A stretch of 64,000 nt of DNA, from positions 124,001-188,000 of the forward strand of contig CAXBES010000003.1 of assembly GCA_963974915.1 (NCBI GenBank), read 5' to 3'. The stretch is from CAXBES01 sp963974915 (GTDB lineage Bacteria; Bacteroidota; Bacteroidia; Flavobacteriales; Flavobacteriaceae). The notes under the pieces were generated by a model. That model searched no databases, had not been told where the DNA came from, and saw only the letters and a program-made list of their open reading frames with translations. Shown piece after piece: positions 35,148 to 44,520 of this stretch (the first letter of the stretch is position 1; each line of letters opens with the position of its first letter). A program made the position numbers and the translations under genes.

Positions 35148-35525
35148 ATGGTTAAAGCAAAATATCAAAGTGTACTAGACCTTGGAGAGCAATTAAAAAT
35201 TCAGAAAGGTGATGTACAAGTTAATGGTAACACATTAGAAGTAAGAGGTGTTGCCAATACTCAGTACGAAAAAGATCAACTTTGGGACGAGATTAAAAGA
35301 GTAGGTGGCGAAAACCCTAGTGATATCATGGCGGATATTACTGTTGCCGATAGCAGTGTTTATGCACGACATACGGTATCTAGTGGTGAATCCTTAAGTA
35401 AGATCGCCAAGCATTACTACAGCGATCCAATGAAGTACAATGCGATTTTTGAAGCTAATCGTGATAAACTTAAGAATCCGGATATGATTCATCCGGGACA
35501 GGAATTAGTGATTCCAAATTTGTAA
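35148..35525 (+). CDS. BON/LysM domain protein, Kbp (YgaU)-like
   Basis: The 125-residue protein has a BON-like fold at residues 1-70 and a LysM domain at about 75-125 (HTVSSGESLSKIAKHYYSDP, IHPGQELVIP). It has no signal peptide, as in E. coli Kbp/YgaU, a cytoplasmic potassium-binding protein of the same layout. A similar role is plausible, but only the domain architecture supports it. It stands alone with its own terminator. Confidence 0.85.
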   Translation: MVKAKYQSVLDLGEQLKIQKGDVQVNGNTLEVRGVANTQYEKDQLWDEIKRVGGENPSDIMADITVADSSVYARHTVSSGESLSKIAKHYYSDPMKYNAIFEANRDKLKNPDMIHPGQELVIPNL

Positions 35526-35551
35526 TTCTTCTTAAATATATAGTAATTTAG

Positions 35552-35575
35552 ACTGCCCTTTTGGGCAGTTTTTTT
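35552..35575 (+). terminator. Terminator of the LysM gene
   Basis: A 7-bp stem ACTGCCC/GGGCAGT with a TTTT loop is followed by six T and ends right at the ATG of the next gene (35576). Confidence 0.85.
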
Positions 35576-36340
35576 ATGTCTGAAATTCTCTCAGAAATAT
35601 CACCTATCCTCCTATTCCTATTATTTCTTTTAGGGGCAGCAGCATTTACACTTTCTACCATAAGTGGCGGTGGTGGTGCACTTATGCAAATCCCCGTATT
35701 AAATTTTCTGATAGGAACATCTCAAACGGCACCTGTATTAAATCTTGGAACATTTTTAAGCAGACCATCGAGGATCATCCTCTTTTGGAAACACATCGTT
35801 TGGAAAGTCTTTTGGTACTACGTCCCTTCTGCCATGATAGGAGCTATCTTAGCAGCATGGTTATTTACCGAAGTTAAAATAGTTTGGATTCAAATAATAG
35901 TGGGATTATTTCTGGTTAGCACATTTTTTCAATATCGCTTCGGAAAAAAAGAACGCTCGTTCGAGGTAAAACTATGGTACTTTATCCCGCTCGGATTCAT
36001 TATTTCAATAATTGGAACCTTTACAGGAGGAATGGGACCTATTCTCAATCCTTTTCTCCTCAACGCGGGTATTGACAAGGAAGAACTCGTAGGTACTAAA
36101 GGAGCTCAGGCTTTTTTCCTGGGAATAGCACAAATTGGAAGTTATACCTTCTTCGGATAGTTAACTAAAGAACTTTGGGTTTATGGTATTGCGATTGGAT
36201 TAGGAGCCACTTTAGGTAATTTTATAGGCAGATACCTCTTAAAACGTATGAGTAAACTCACCTTTAGAAAGTGGGTTATAGCAATTATGGTCATTAGTGG
36301 AGTAGTATTACTTGTTAAATCCATTGCTGAGATCTCATAA
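35576..36340 (+). pseudogene. TauE/SafE-type transporter interrupted by an in-frame amber codon
   Basis: From ATG 35576 the frame encodes a TauE/SafE (DUF81) permease with glycine-rich SGGGGALMQIP, LNLGTFLSRPSR and a second repeat GTFTGGMGPILNPFLL. It stops at TAG (36158-36160) after SYTFFG. The same frame then continues for 59 sense codons (LTKELWVYGIAIGLGATLGN and so on) to TAA at 36338-36340, encoding the last two membrane helices. The whole would be about 254 residues, the normal family length, so a single nonsense change has cut a once intact gene. Proteins of this family export sulfite, sulfonates or other anions. A sequencing error is the other explanation. Confidence 0.85.
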
Positions 36341-36417
36341 CTACAGATTAAACTTTAGAGACCTTAAGGAATCTTGATAGTCCGATTTTTTGTAACTTAT
36401 AAGCAAAGTTTATATCA

Positions 36418-37227
36418 ATGCGTACCATATTAAAACGCCATTCCGGTAAAACAATACTCGTATTTGGAGTAATGACGGTTGCTGTCTTACTCGGACTATT
36501 TCAGGATTTAATGCACTCTAAGGTTAATAATTACAACTTTTACTTTTCAGAATCAATGCTATACAACTCCTTTTGGGTGTTTTTCCTTCCATTGATATTG
36601 GTACAGGTACAAGTTTTGACTAAGATTCTTAAAAATAACCTTTTTAAAAGCCTTTTGACAAGTGTGTTAATTACACTGACACACCTTATAATATTCGCTC
36701 TTTTTGTAAATGTTACTTCGGGTATTTTTGTAAATCATACTTTTCGTTTTTCACAGGTGTTTGATTATACAATTTCAAACCATTTAATTATTTCTATTGC
36801 TGTGTACAGTACCATTGCCGTGTTCTACTACTTTAAAACTAGAAAACGCAATGTAGTAAGAAACACCAAAGAACCGCAAGACGCTAATGGCTCTTTTCTA
36901 ATCCCCGTTACAATCGGAAACAAAACGACCTTAATAGAGCCGACATCGATTCTGTATATTTCTTCGGAAAGACCCTATGTTGCTATTCACACTCCCAATA
37001 AAAAATGGCTTTATAAAGGCACCTTGAAGTCATTTGAGAGCAATTTAGAACGGAAACAGTTTTGTAGAATTCATAAATCGACTATCGTTAACACCGAAAT
37101 GATCACCGGTTTCACTTCACGCGGGAATGGAGATTTCGATCTTCAATTGAACAACGGAGAACAATTGCGAATGAGTAGAAATTACGCCGAAGGTTTTAAA
37201 AAACGTTTTAAGCTAATCTCCTCTTAG
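36418..37227 (+). CDS. LytTR-type transcription regulator with four membrane helices
   Basis: The 269-residue protein has four hydrophobic segments in residues 12-140 and a C-terminal LytTR DNA-binding domain (about 160-265) with ILYISSERPYVAIHT, FCRIHKSTIVNTEMITGF and LRMSRNYAEGFKKRF. There is no receiver domain, so the membrane part itself probably senses the signal. It precedes the dioxygenase-like gene by 68 bases in the same direction and may control it. Confidence 0.88.
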   Translation: MRTILKRHSGKTILVFGVMTVAVLLGLFQDLMHSKVNNYNFYFSESMLYNSFWVFFLPLILVQVQVLTKILKNNLFKSLLTSVLITLTHLIIFALFVNVTSGIFVNHTFRFSQVFDYTISNHLIISIAVYSTIAVFYYFKTRKRNVVRNTKEPQDANGSFLIPVTIGNKTTLIEPTSILYISSERPYVAIHTPNKKWLYKGTLKSFESNLERKQFCRIHKSTIVNTEMITGFTSRGNGDFDLQLNNGEQLRMSRNYAEGFKKRFKLISS

Positions 37228-37295
37228 CATATAAATACATCAGCATAGCGTATCCGGTTTTCAATACCGAAAAATCCTTCAGATATTGAAAAAAA

Positions 37296-38519
37296 ATGTT
37301 AGCCATGAGAACAAATTTCCTTTATCTGTTCACCATATTCCTGTGTTTTCAGTTTCATAGCTGTCACAGTCAAACCTCTTCAGAAAAAAACAAAGAGAAA
37401 GATCTTTCCGAAGTAAAAAACAACATTGTTGGCGGGCCTTTTGAAAATGGTGAATTTATGTATCATGGTATTCCTGAAACCCTAAAGGCGGTAGATACGA
37501 GTCCGGGATGGAAACAAGAGGGGCAAAAACTACTAATCACAGGTAAGATCCTCAAACCTGACGGAAAGACACCGGCAGCCAATGTTATTCTATATTATTA
37601 TCACACAAATACCGAAGGGTATTATGCTCCCAACGACTCAATGGATAAACGCGCTTCAAGGCATGGCTATATTCGCGGTTGGGTTCAATCTGATTCGTTA
37701 GGTAATTACTCAATCTACACAGTGAGACCGGGGGCGTACCCAAATCGGAATGACCCCGCACATATTCATCCTTCAATAAAAGAGCCAACGCTGGATAAGG
37801 AATATTATATTGATGCATTTGTTTTCGACGATGACCCGCTACTAACAACTAAAAAACGGTTAGAAATGGAAAATCGGGGCGGCTCGGGGATACTCCGACT
37901 TCTTAAAAAAGGTGATCTCCATATAGCTGAACACAATATAATATTGGGGCTTAACATTCCTAATCATCCATCAAAAAATAATGAAAAGGTCAGTTCGGGG
38001 AGCGCTATTGGTGAAGATGTCATTTCTTTTACTCCCTTTCATGCCTGGGGACCGGATAAAGGTTCAAAAACTTGTCCGGTATGCAAATACGGACGTTACC
38101 ATGGAATACTATACTTTGTAGGGAACGATCCAAACTGGGACGAAATAAAACAATGGTTAAGCTATTTAGAGAATGAAAGTGCCGAGCGTTCTTCATACCT
38201 TAAAACTTACTTCGTATATGGCAATGAAGGTAATTACGATAAGGATAAAATAACGAAACAGTTGGCAGAAATTGGTAAAAGTCTTCAGTTGGAACATACT
38301 GCTCTAACTTTCGTGCCTTCTTTTAATGATACTTCCTCTGCCATCCGTCATAACAAAATAAATCCGAATGTTGAGAACACCTTTTTAATTTACAAACATA
38401 GCACCATCATTGACAAATATGTAAATCTCAAACCTACCACATCGAATTACAATAAAATTAAAGCGAGTTTAGACAGAACCACCAACAATTTTCAACTATT
38501 ACCAACAATTCATCAGTGA
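37296..38519 (+). CDS. Intradiol-dioxygenase-like protein with C-terminal CPVC domain, exported
   Basis: The 407-residue protein has a signal with a possible lipobox (FHSC, Cys23). Residues about 75-220 resemble intradiol ring-cleavage dioxygenases, with candidate iron ligands Tyr109 or Tyr110 (EGYY), Tyr148 (GAYP), His156 and His158 (PAHIH). The second half (about 245-400) starts with a CPVC pair at 260-263, then GRYHGILYFVGNDPNW and FLIYKHSTIIDKYVNL, like a thioredoxin-fold domain. The start could be ATG 37296 or 37305. Extracellular intradiol-like proteins are known, but their substrates mostly are not. Confidence 0.75.
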   Translation: MLAMRTNFLYLFTIFLCFQFHSCHSQTSSEKNKEKDLSEVKNNIVGGPFENGEFMYHGIPETLKAVDTSPGWKQEGQKLLITGKILKPDGKTPAANVILYYYHTNTEGYYAPNDSMDKRASRHGYIRGWVQSDSLGNYSIYTVRPGAYPNRNDPAHIHPSIKEPTLDKEYYIDAFVFDDDPLLTTKKRLEMENRGGSGILRLLKKGDLHIAEHNIILGLNIPNHPSKNNEKVSSGSAIGEDVISFTPFHAWGPDKGSKTCPVCKYGRYHGILYFVGNDPNWDEIKQWLSYLENESAERSSYLKTYFVYGNEGNYDKDKITKQLAEIGKSLQLEHTALTFVPSFNDTSSAIRHNKINPNVENTFLIYKHSTIIDKYVNLKPTTSNYNKIKASLDRTTNNFQLLPTIHQ

Positions 38520-39986
38520 TTAGAGTCCGCTAATATAACTCCCATAGACATCCTTAAACCTCACACCATCACTTAAATTGTACTTGCTAAGCTTTTTAAA
38601 TTCGACTAGCGCCCAAAGAATAAATTCTTTAAAAAAAGGCTTATCTTTTTCAGGGATATCAGGAACATTTTTCTCTAAAAGATCATCTAAGGGCTCTATA
38701 CGGTCTAATTGTAAATTATACGCCTCATTGTCCAAAGAGTCGAGCAACTCGAAGCCACCTGTTTGTTCAAAGAACCAAGCGACAACCTCATCGTATGGAT
38801 CGGTATCACCTTCCTTTTTTAATTTTTCAATTCGCGGGAAATAATTTAAGAACTGACTCCTGATTGCATCGGCAATTAATTGCTGAGCAACTTGTGAGGC
38901 TCCCTCCTGCTCACCTTCATAAACTAATTCAACTTTTCCTGTAATGGCCGGGATGATTCCTAGAAAATCACTTAATCTAACCGAAGTTTCTTTATCTCCA
39001 TTTGCTATAGCTCTGCGCTCGGCGGTACTTAGCAAATTCTGAAAAGCCGTTATGCTCAATCGGGCACTCACACCACTTTTTGCATCGATAAATTCGCTCT
39101 GTCGTGCTTCAAAGCTTATTTGTTCTAAAATATCTTTCGCCAATTCGGGTACGTATACATTTTCCTTTTCTTGAACTGCCATCGCAGTTTCCTGCTCTGT
39201 AATTGTTCTCGCGGTCACAATGTCATCGGGATAATGTGTAAGAATTTGAGAGCCTATTCTGTCTTTCAACGGAGTTACAATACTACCGCGATTGGTATAG
39301 TCTTCCGGGTTTGCTGTGAATACAAATTGAATGTCTAACGGAAGTCGCAACTTAAAACCACGAATTTGCACATCACCTTCCTGTAAGATATTGAATAGCG
39401 CCACCTGAATACGTGCTTGCAGATCGGGAAGTTCATTTATCACAAAAATGCTTCTATTGGCCCTCGGGATCATTCCGAAGTGAATAACACGATCATCCGC
39501 ATATGTAAGCTTTAAATTTGCTGCTTTAATAGGATCAACATCCCCAACCAAATCGGCAACGGTCACATCGGGGGTTGCCAGTTTTTCTGAAAAACGATCG
39601 TCACGATGCAACCATGTTATAGGGGTTTTGTCGCCTTTTTCGTGAATCAATTCTATCGCATATCTCGATATGGGTTTGAAGGGATCGTCGTTAATTTCAC
39701 TTCCTTCGACCACCGGAACATATTCGTCCAATAGCTGAACCATTTGCCGAGCAAGCCTGGTTTTCGCTTGGCCGCGTAAACCTAATAGATTGATGTTATG
39801 TTTCGAAAGTATTGCGCGTTCTAATTCGGGGATCACCGTATAATCGTAACCGTGTATACCTTCGAAGGTAGTTTCCTTTTTTAATAGCTTCTTAAGGAGA
39901 TTTTGCCGTAATTCATCCTTGATAGACTTGTATTCGTATCCCGAACTCTTTAACTCTCCGAAAGTGTTTATTTTCTTATGTTCCAT
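38520..39986 (-). CDS. AAA ATPase, magnesium-chelatase I/MoxR type
   Basis: The 488-residue protein has Walker A GLRGQAKT at 69-76, Walker B IFVINELPDL and an arginine-rich sensor region; FTANPEDYTNRGSIVTPLKD is typical of ChlI-like ATPases. Together with the VWA protein encoded just upstream (54-base gap) it forms the usual AAA/VWA pair, which remodels or assembles protein complexes; ChlI/ChlD of magnesium chelatase is one case. No chlorophyll genes are present. I start at minus-strand ATG 39986 (MEHKKINTFGELK), not nine codons earlier in a lysine-rich run. The target is unknown. Confidence 0.85.
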   Translation of the reverse strand: MEHKKINTFGELKSSGYEYKSIKDELRQNLLKKLLKKETTFEGIHGYDYTVIPELERAILSKHNINLLGLRGQAKTRLARQMVQLLDEYVPVVEGSEINDDPFKPISRYAIELIHEKGDKTPITWLHRDDRFSEKLATPDVTVADLVGDVDPIKAANLKLTYADDRVIHFGMIPRANRSIFVINELPDLQARIQVALFNILQEGDVQIRGFKLRLPLDIQFVFTANPEDYTNRGSIVTPLKDRIGSQILTHYPDDIVTARTITEQETAMAVQEKENVYVPELAKDILEQISFEARQSEFIDAKSGVSARLSITAFQNLLSTAERRAIANGDKETSVRLSDFLGIIPAITGKVELVYEGEQEGASQVAQQLIADAIRSQFLNYFPRIEKLKKEGDTDPYDEVVAWFFEQTGGFELLDSLDNEAYNLQLDRIEPLDDLLEKNVPDIPEKDKPFFKEFILWALVEFKKLSKYNLSDGVRFKDVYGSYISGL

Positions 39987-40040
39987 ATTATTTTTCTTCT
40001 TCTGTGTTGGCAAATGCTATTCACTTTTAACTTCTTGTTT

Positions 40041-41180
40041 TTACCGTAATTTTTTTCTTCTATTGGTTTCGTAATCTGTGAAGATCATTTCCCCAAGACC
40101 TTGTAGCCCGGTATAAAATGCTTTTCCTTGATTCGCATGCGTAAATTCATCCACAAATTGTTGTAAATACGGGTCGCTGGCGATCATAAATGTGGTAATT
40201 GGGATATGTAACTTTCTGGCTTGCGCAGCCATTGCATAGCACTTATTGACAATATACGGATCGAGTCCGTTGCTATTTTTATAGTACTGTCCGTCGGGCA
40301 ACACTAAACAACTGGGTTTCCCATCGGTGATCATAAATATTTGTTTATTCGTGTTGCGCTTTCTACGAAGCATATCCATGGCTAATTGAAGACCTGCAAC
40401 GGTATTTGTATGATAGGGACCCACATTTAAATAGGGAAGATCTTTTATTTTTATGGGCCATGCATCATTTCCGAAAACCAATATATCTAAGGTATCTTTT
40501 GGATATCTGCTAGTAATTAATTCTGAAAGGGCCATCGCTACCTTTTTAGCAGGCGTGATTCTATCCTCTCCATAAAGGATCATGCTATGACTAATATCTA
40601 TCATTAACACGGTACTCATTTGAGCTTTATAGGTAGTTTCTTCTACTACAAGGTCGTTTTCGGTCAGTTTGAAACTGTCCATTCCGTGATTCACCTGAGC
40701 ATTCTTCAAACTTTCGGTCATGGAGATCTGTTCTAATCCGTCCCCAAATTGATAGTTCCTAAACTCCCCTGCTCTCTCATCTCCTCGTCCGTTATATTTT
40801 GTTTTATGATTTCCGGCTCCGCTTCGTTTTATCTTTCCGAAGATTTGATCTAAGGCCCTTTTCCGAAGTGATCTTTCAAGTTTTTCGGTCATGGTATTTT
40901 TACTCTTACCTTTTCCGTTACCGCTTCCATCGGGCTTAAATTCTTCCCTTATAAAACCCTTCTTTTTTAGATCTTCAATAAAATCGTCGATCGTATATTC
41001 GTTCGTAGTTAGATTGTATTCCTCATCAAGTTGCCTAAGCCAATCTATAGCTTCATCAAAATCTCCTGAAGTATGGGTAATTAGCTCTTGAAAAACTTCA
41101 AAAAGGCGTTCAAACGGAGATTGTTCTTTTGGAGTGTGTTTAGTAAAAACAAAACCGGAGCGCAGTGTTTTCTTTTTCAT
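40041..41180 (-). CDS. VWA-domain protein, partner of the AAA ATPase
   Basis: The 379-residue cytosolic protein has a helical, charged N-terminal half and a von Willebrand A domain from about 188. An intact metal-ion site DISHS is at 195-199, with later FMITDGKPSC giving the remaining ligands. It has no signal peptide. It is the first gene of the two-gene minus-strand unit with the AAA ATPase. Confidence 0.85.
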   Translation of the reverse strand: MKKKTLRSGFVFTKHTPKEQSPFERLFEVFQELITHTSGDFDEAIDWLRQLDEEYNLTTNEYTIDDFIEDLKKKGFIREEFKPDGSGNGKGKSKNTMTEKLERSLRKRALDQIFGKIKRSGAGNHKTKYNGRGDERAGEFRNYQFGDGLEQISMTESLKNAQVNHGMDSFKLTENDLVVEETTYKAQMSTVLMIDISHSMILYGEDRITPAKKVAMALSELITSRYPKDTLDILVFGNDAWPIKIKDLPYLNVGPYHTNTVAGLQLAMDMLRRKRNTNKQIFMITDGKPSCLVLPDGQYYKNSNGLDPYIVNKCYAMAAQARKLHIPITTFMIASDPYLQQFVDEFTHANQGKAFYTGLQGLGEMIFTDYETNRRKKLR

Positions 41181-41237
41181 TCTTTAAAATTAAGATATTT
41201 CACATTATTCTGGAAGGGATTAACAGCTATTTAAGAC

Positions 41238-41267
41238 TTGAGAACTAATAACATTTTAGTAACTTTA
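41238..41267 (+). promoter_or_regulatory. Promoter of the sortilin-like BNR gene
   Basis: TTG (41238-41240) and TAACTTTA (41260-41267) are spaced by 19 bases. The last base of the -7 box deviates from TAnnTTTG. The ATG lies 29 bases further on. Confidence 0.5.
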
Positions 41268-41296
41268 GGAAATCAAAATAATTATCAATCAAAGAC

Positions 41297-44200
41297 ATGA
41301 AAAAAATTCTCTCCTTAATGCTTTTATGCATTGCATCTACCCTTTTTTCTCAAGAACTCTCAATGGACATTTTAAAAGACATGAAACCCAGGAATATTGG
41401 TCCCGGGGGTATGTCGGGAAGGGTTACAGCAATCGATGTTGTTAATAACGATACCGATATTATGTATGTTGGGACGGCTTCCGGCGGACTTTGGAAATCT
41501 GCAAGCGGTGGTATAAAATGGTCACCAATTTTTGATGATGAAGCAACCGCATCGATTGGTGCCATTGCGATTCAGCAATCTAATCCGTCTGTAATCTGGG
41601 TAGGAACCGGAGAAGGAAATCCACGTAATAGTTTAAATGGGGGCTACGGAATTTACAGATCTTTAGACGGAGGAAAGAATTGGGACTTAATGGGTCTGGA
41701 AAAAACGAGACATATTCATAGAGTGATCATCGATCCTACAGATCCAAATACGGTATATGTAGGGGCTATTGGTTCTCCCTGGGGGGAGCATCCGGAAAGA
41801 GGTGTATTTAAAACTACCGATGGAGGGAAAACATGGAATAAAATTTTATTCGCAAATAATAAAACAGGAGTTGGTGATATGGTCATGGATCCTACCAATC
41901 CTAATAAATTGATCGTCGCAATGTGGGAGCACAAGCGGGACCCATGGTTCTTTAACTCAGGAGGTAGCGGTTCAGGTATTTTTATCACGCACGACGGTGG
42001 TGCAAACTGGGAAGAAAGAACCGAAGCAGACGGTTTACCAAAAGGCGATCTGGGAAGGATTGGTTTAGCCATTGCAGCTAATAAACCCAATATTGTGTAC
42101 GCCTTGGTTGAAGCCAAGAAGAACGCACTTTATAAAAGTACCGATGGAGGATTTACGTTTGAAAAAATAAATGATAAAAATGATATTGGCAATCGGCCAT
42201 TTTATTACAGCGACATTTTTGTGGATCCGGAGAATGAGAACAGAGTATTTTCAGTATTTACGTATGTAAATGTTTCGGAAGATGGAGGAAAGAATTTTGA
42301 CGAGCTCATGCCTGCCTATGGAGTCGATAACGGTGTACACCCCGATCATCACGCATGGTGGATTCATCCTACGGATGGGAGTTTTATGATCGATGGAAAC
42401 GATGGCGGTATGAACATTACTCACGACGGAGGTAAAACTTGGCGTTTTGTGGGTAATTTACCAGTAGCACAATTCTACCATATCAATGTAGATAACGAAT
42501 TCCCATACAACGTTTATGGTGGAATGCAGGACAACGGTAGCTGGCGAGGTCCGGCTTATGTTTGGAAGGCACAGGGAATTAGAAACGATTACTGGCAGGA
42601 AATTTCATTTGGCGATGGTTTTGATGTTGTCCCCGACCCCGACGATAGCAGATATGGCTGGAGTATGAGTCAGCAGGGATATGTAAGCAGATACGATCAT
42701 ATTACAGGTAATAATTATACCGTACGCCCAACGCATTCAGATCCGGATGTAGAGTTGAGGTTTAATTGGAATTCGGCAATAAATATTGATCCTTTTGATA
42801 GTAATACTATTTATTTCGGAAGTCAATTCGTTCACAAAAGCACAGACAAAGGCCTCACCTGGGAAGTCATTTCTCCCGACCTTACCACCAACGATCCTGA
42901 AAAACAGAAACAAGGTGATAGCGGTGGATTGACTATGGACGCTACAGGGGCAGAAAATCACACCACCATTTTAGTTATTGAACCTTCCCCTCTTGAAAGA
43001 AATATGTTATGGGCGGGAAGTGATGACGGAAGAGTGCATTATACACAGAATGGCGGACAAACATGGACAGATGTTTCTTCAAATCTAAAAGGCTTACCCG
43101 CAGGAAGCTGGATCGTCCAAATTAAAGCATCAAATAAAAATAAGGGGGAAGCACTTTTAGTGGCCAACGATTACCGAAGGTTTAACTATACCCCTTACGC
43201 ATTTCGAACTACTAACTACGGAAAAACATGGGAACGAATTGTGGACGGAACAGATACCGAAAGCTATACCCTAAGTATCGTAGAAGACCCTGTAGAAAGA
43301 AACTTGCTGTTTTTAGGAACCGATGATGGGTTGTATGTTTCCCTGAATGCCGGTGGAAGCTGGACTAAATGGACACATGGTTTCCCAACAGTTTCGGTAA
43401 AAGATCTAGTGATACACCCACGTGAAAATGATCTGGTTATTGGTACTTTTGGACGTGCCGCCTGGGTTTTAGACGATATTAAACCTTTACGAGAAATCGC
43501 GAGAAACAACTCAGTTTTAAATGAGGATATTAAGGTTTTCGACCCTCCAACAGCCTATCAGGCGTCATACCAACAACCAACGGGCAGTAGATTTGGAGCC
43601 GACGCTATCTACAACGGGGAGAATCGAGAATATGGTGCTTTAATAAAATATTATTTTAAAAAAGTTGCTGAGGTTTCTTCTGAAAAGGAAAAAGGAGAAG
43701 AAGATAATGAAGAAGATGGTGATAATTCAGAAGAGGAAATGAAGGGGCCTTCTAAAGATTCTATCTATATGAAAATTTACGATGGTTCACGATTAATTAG
43801 AAGTTTGAAGAAAAAAATACCCGACAGCACCGGGATTTATACCTGGCAATGGGACATGGATGAAGCAGGTGTTGAGCGACCATCAAGAAGAATTCGTGAG
43901 CGTAAGAATGAACCGGGAGGTACTTCGGTGAAGCCCGGAACTTATAGAGTTGAGCTTCAATATATGGATAAGACATCCAATGCTTCAGTAAAAGTAGAAA
44001 GTGACCCTCGCCTAAGTATTTCAGAAAAGGCAATCACCGAAAGTTATAATGCTTCAAAAAAACTGGAAGAGCTTACGCAGATCGCGGCAGATGCCGTAGA
44101 GCAACTGGTGCAAAGTAAAAATACCGCCGAAGAACTTTCAGAAAAACTAAAAAAAGAAGACGATAAAAAGTATAAAGAAGAAATAAAAGCCAGTAAAGAA

Positions 44201-44509
44201 ATCGTAAAAAAGATTGATTCGCTTGTGGCTTTGTATATTGGAAAGGAAGATAAACGTCAGGGAATCACCCGAAACCCCGAAGTAACTGTGATGCAGAGAT
44301 TAGGAACTGCCGGTTGGTATAGCGGAAGCAGACCCAATGGAATGACACAAACTGAAAATACGCTAATGAAGCATGCCAAGGATCAATTAGACAGTGCTTT
44401 AAAAGAAACCAACAATTTCTTTGTAACCGAATGGACAGAATATAAGTCTAAAATGGAGAGGGTAAATATCTCCCCTTTTAAAGAAATTGAAACCTTTAAA
44501 ACTAACTAA
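41297..44509 (+). CDS. Large exported BNR-repeat protein (sortilin/VPS10-like)
   Basis: The 1070-residue protein has a signal peptide at 1-18 (TLFSQ). A large propeller region holds many Asp-box repeats: SLDGGKNWDLMG, TTDGGKTWNKI, THDGGANWEER, STDGGFTFEKI, THDGGKTWRFVG and TQNGGQTWTDV. An acidic stretch lies near 795-825 and a helical C-terminal domain near 900-1065. Such proteins are often annotated glycosyl hydrolase, but no catalytic residues are evident. The gene lies 11 bases before the S9 peptidase gene, suggesting a joint role in peptide handling at the surface. Confidence 0.85.
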   Translation: MKKILSLMLLCIASTLFSQELSMDILKDMKPRNIGPGGMSGRVTAIDVVNNDTDIMYVGTASGGLWKSASGGIKWSPIFDDEATASIGAIAIQQSNPSVIWVGTGEGNPRNSLNGGYGIYRSLDGGKNWDLMGLEKTRHIHRVIIDPTDPNTVYVGAIGSPWGEHPERGVFKTTDGGKTWNKILFANNKTGVGDMVMDPTNPNKLIVAMWEHKRDPWFFNSGGSGSGIFITHDGGANWEERTEADGLPKGDLGRIGLAIAANKPNIVYALVEAKKNALYKSTDGGFTFEKINDKNDIGNRPFYYSDIFVDPENENRVFSVFTYVNVSEDGGKNFDELMPAYGVDNGVHPDHHAWWIHPTDGSFMIDGNDGGMNITHDGGKTWRFVGNLPVAQFYHINVDNEFPYNVYGGMQDNGSWRGPAYVWKAQGIRNDYWQEISFGDGFDVVPDPDDSRYGWSMSQQGYVSRYDHITGNNYTVRPTHSDPDVELRFNWNSAINIDPFDSNTIYFGSQFVHKSTDKGLTWEVISPDLTTNDPEKQKQGDSGGLTMDATGAENHTTILVIEPSPLERNMLWAGSDDGRVHYTQNGGQTWTDVSSNLKGLPAGSWIVQIKASNKNKGEALLVANDYRRFNYTPYAFRTTNYGKTWERIVDGTDTESYTLSIVEDPVERNLLFLGTDDGLYVSLNAGGSWTKWTHGFPTVSVKDLVIHPRENDLVIGTFGRAAWVLDDIKPLREIARNNSVLNEDIKVFDPPTAYQASYQQPTGSRFGADAIYNGENREYGALIKYYFKKVAEVSSEKEKGEEDNEEDGDNSEEEMKGPSKDSIYMKIYDGSRLIRSLKKKIPDSTGIYTWQWDMDEAGVERPSRRIRERKNEPGGTSVKPGTYRVELQYMDKTSNASVKVESDPRLSISEKAITESYNASKKLEELTQIAADAVEQLVQSKNTAEELSEKLKKEDDKKYKEEIKASKEIVKKIDSLVALYIGKEDKRQGITRNPEVTVMQRLGTAGWYSGSRPNGMTQTENTLMKHAKDQLDSALKETNNFFVTEWTEYKSKMERVNISPFKEIETFKTN

Positions 44510-44520
44510 ACTATACAAAT

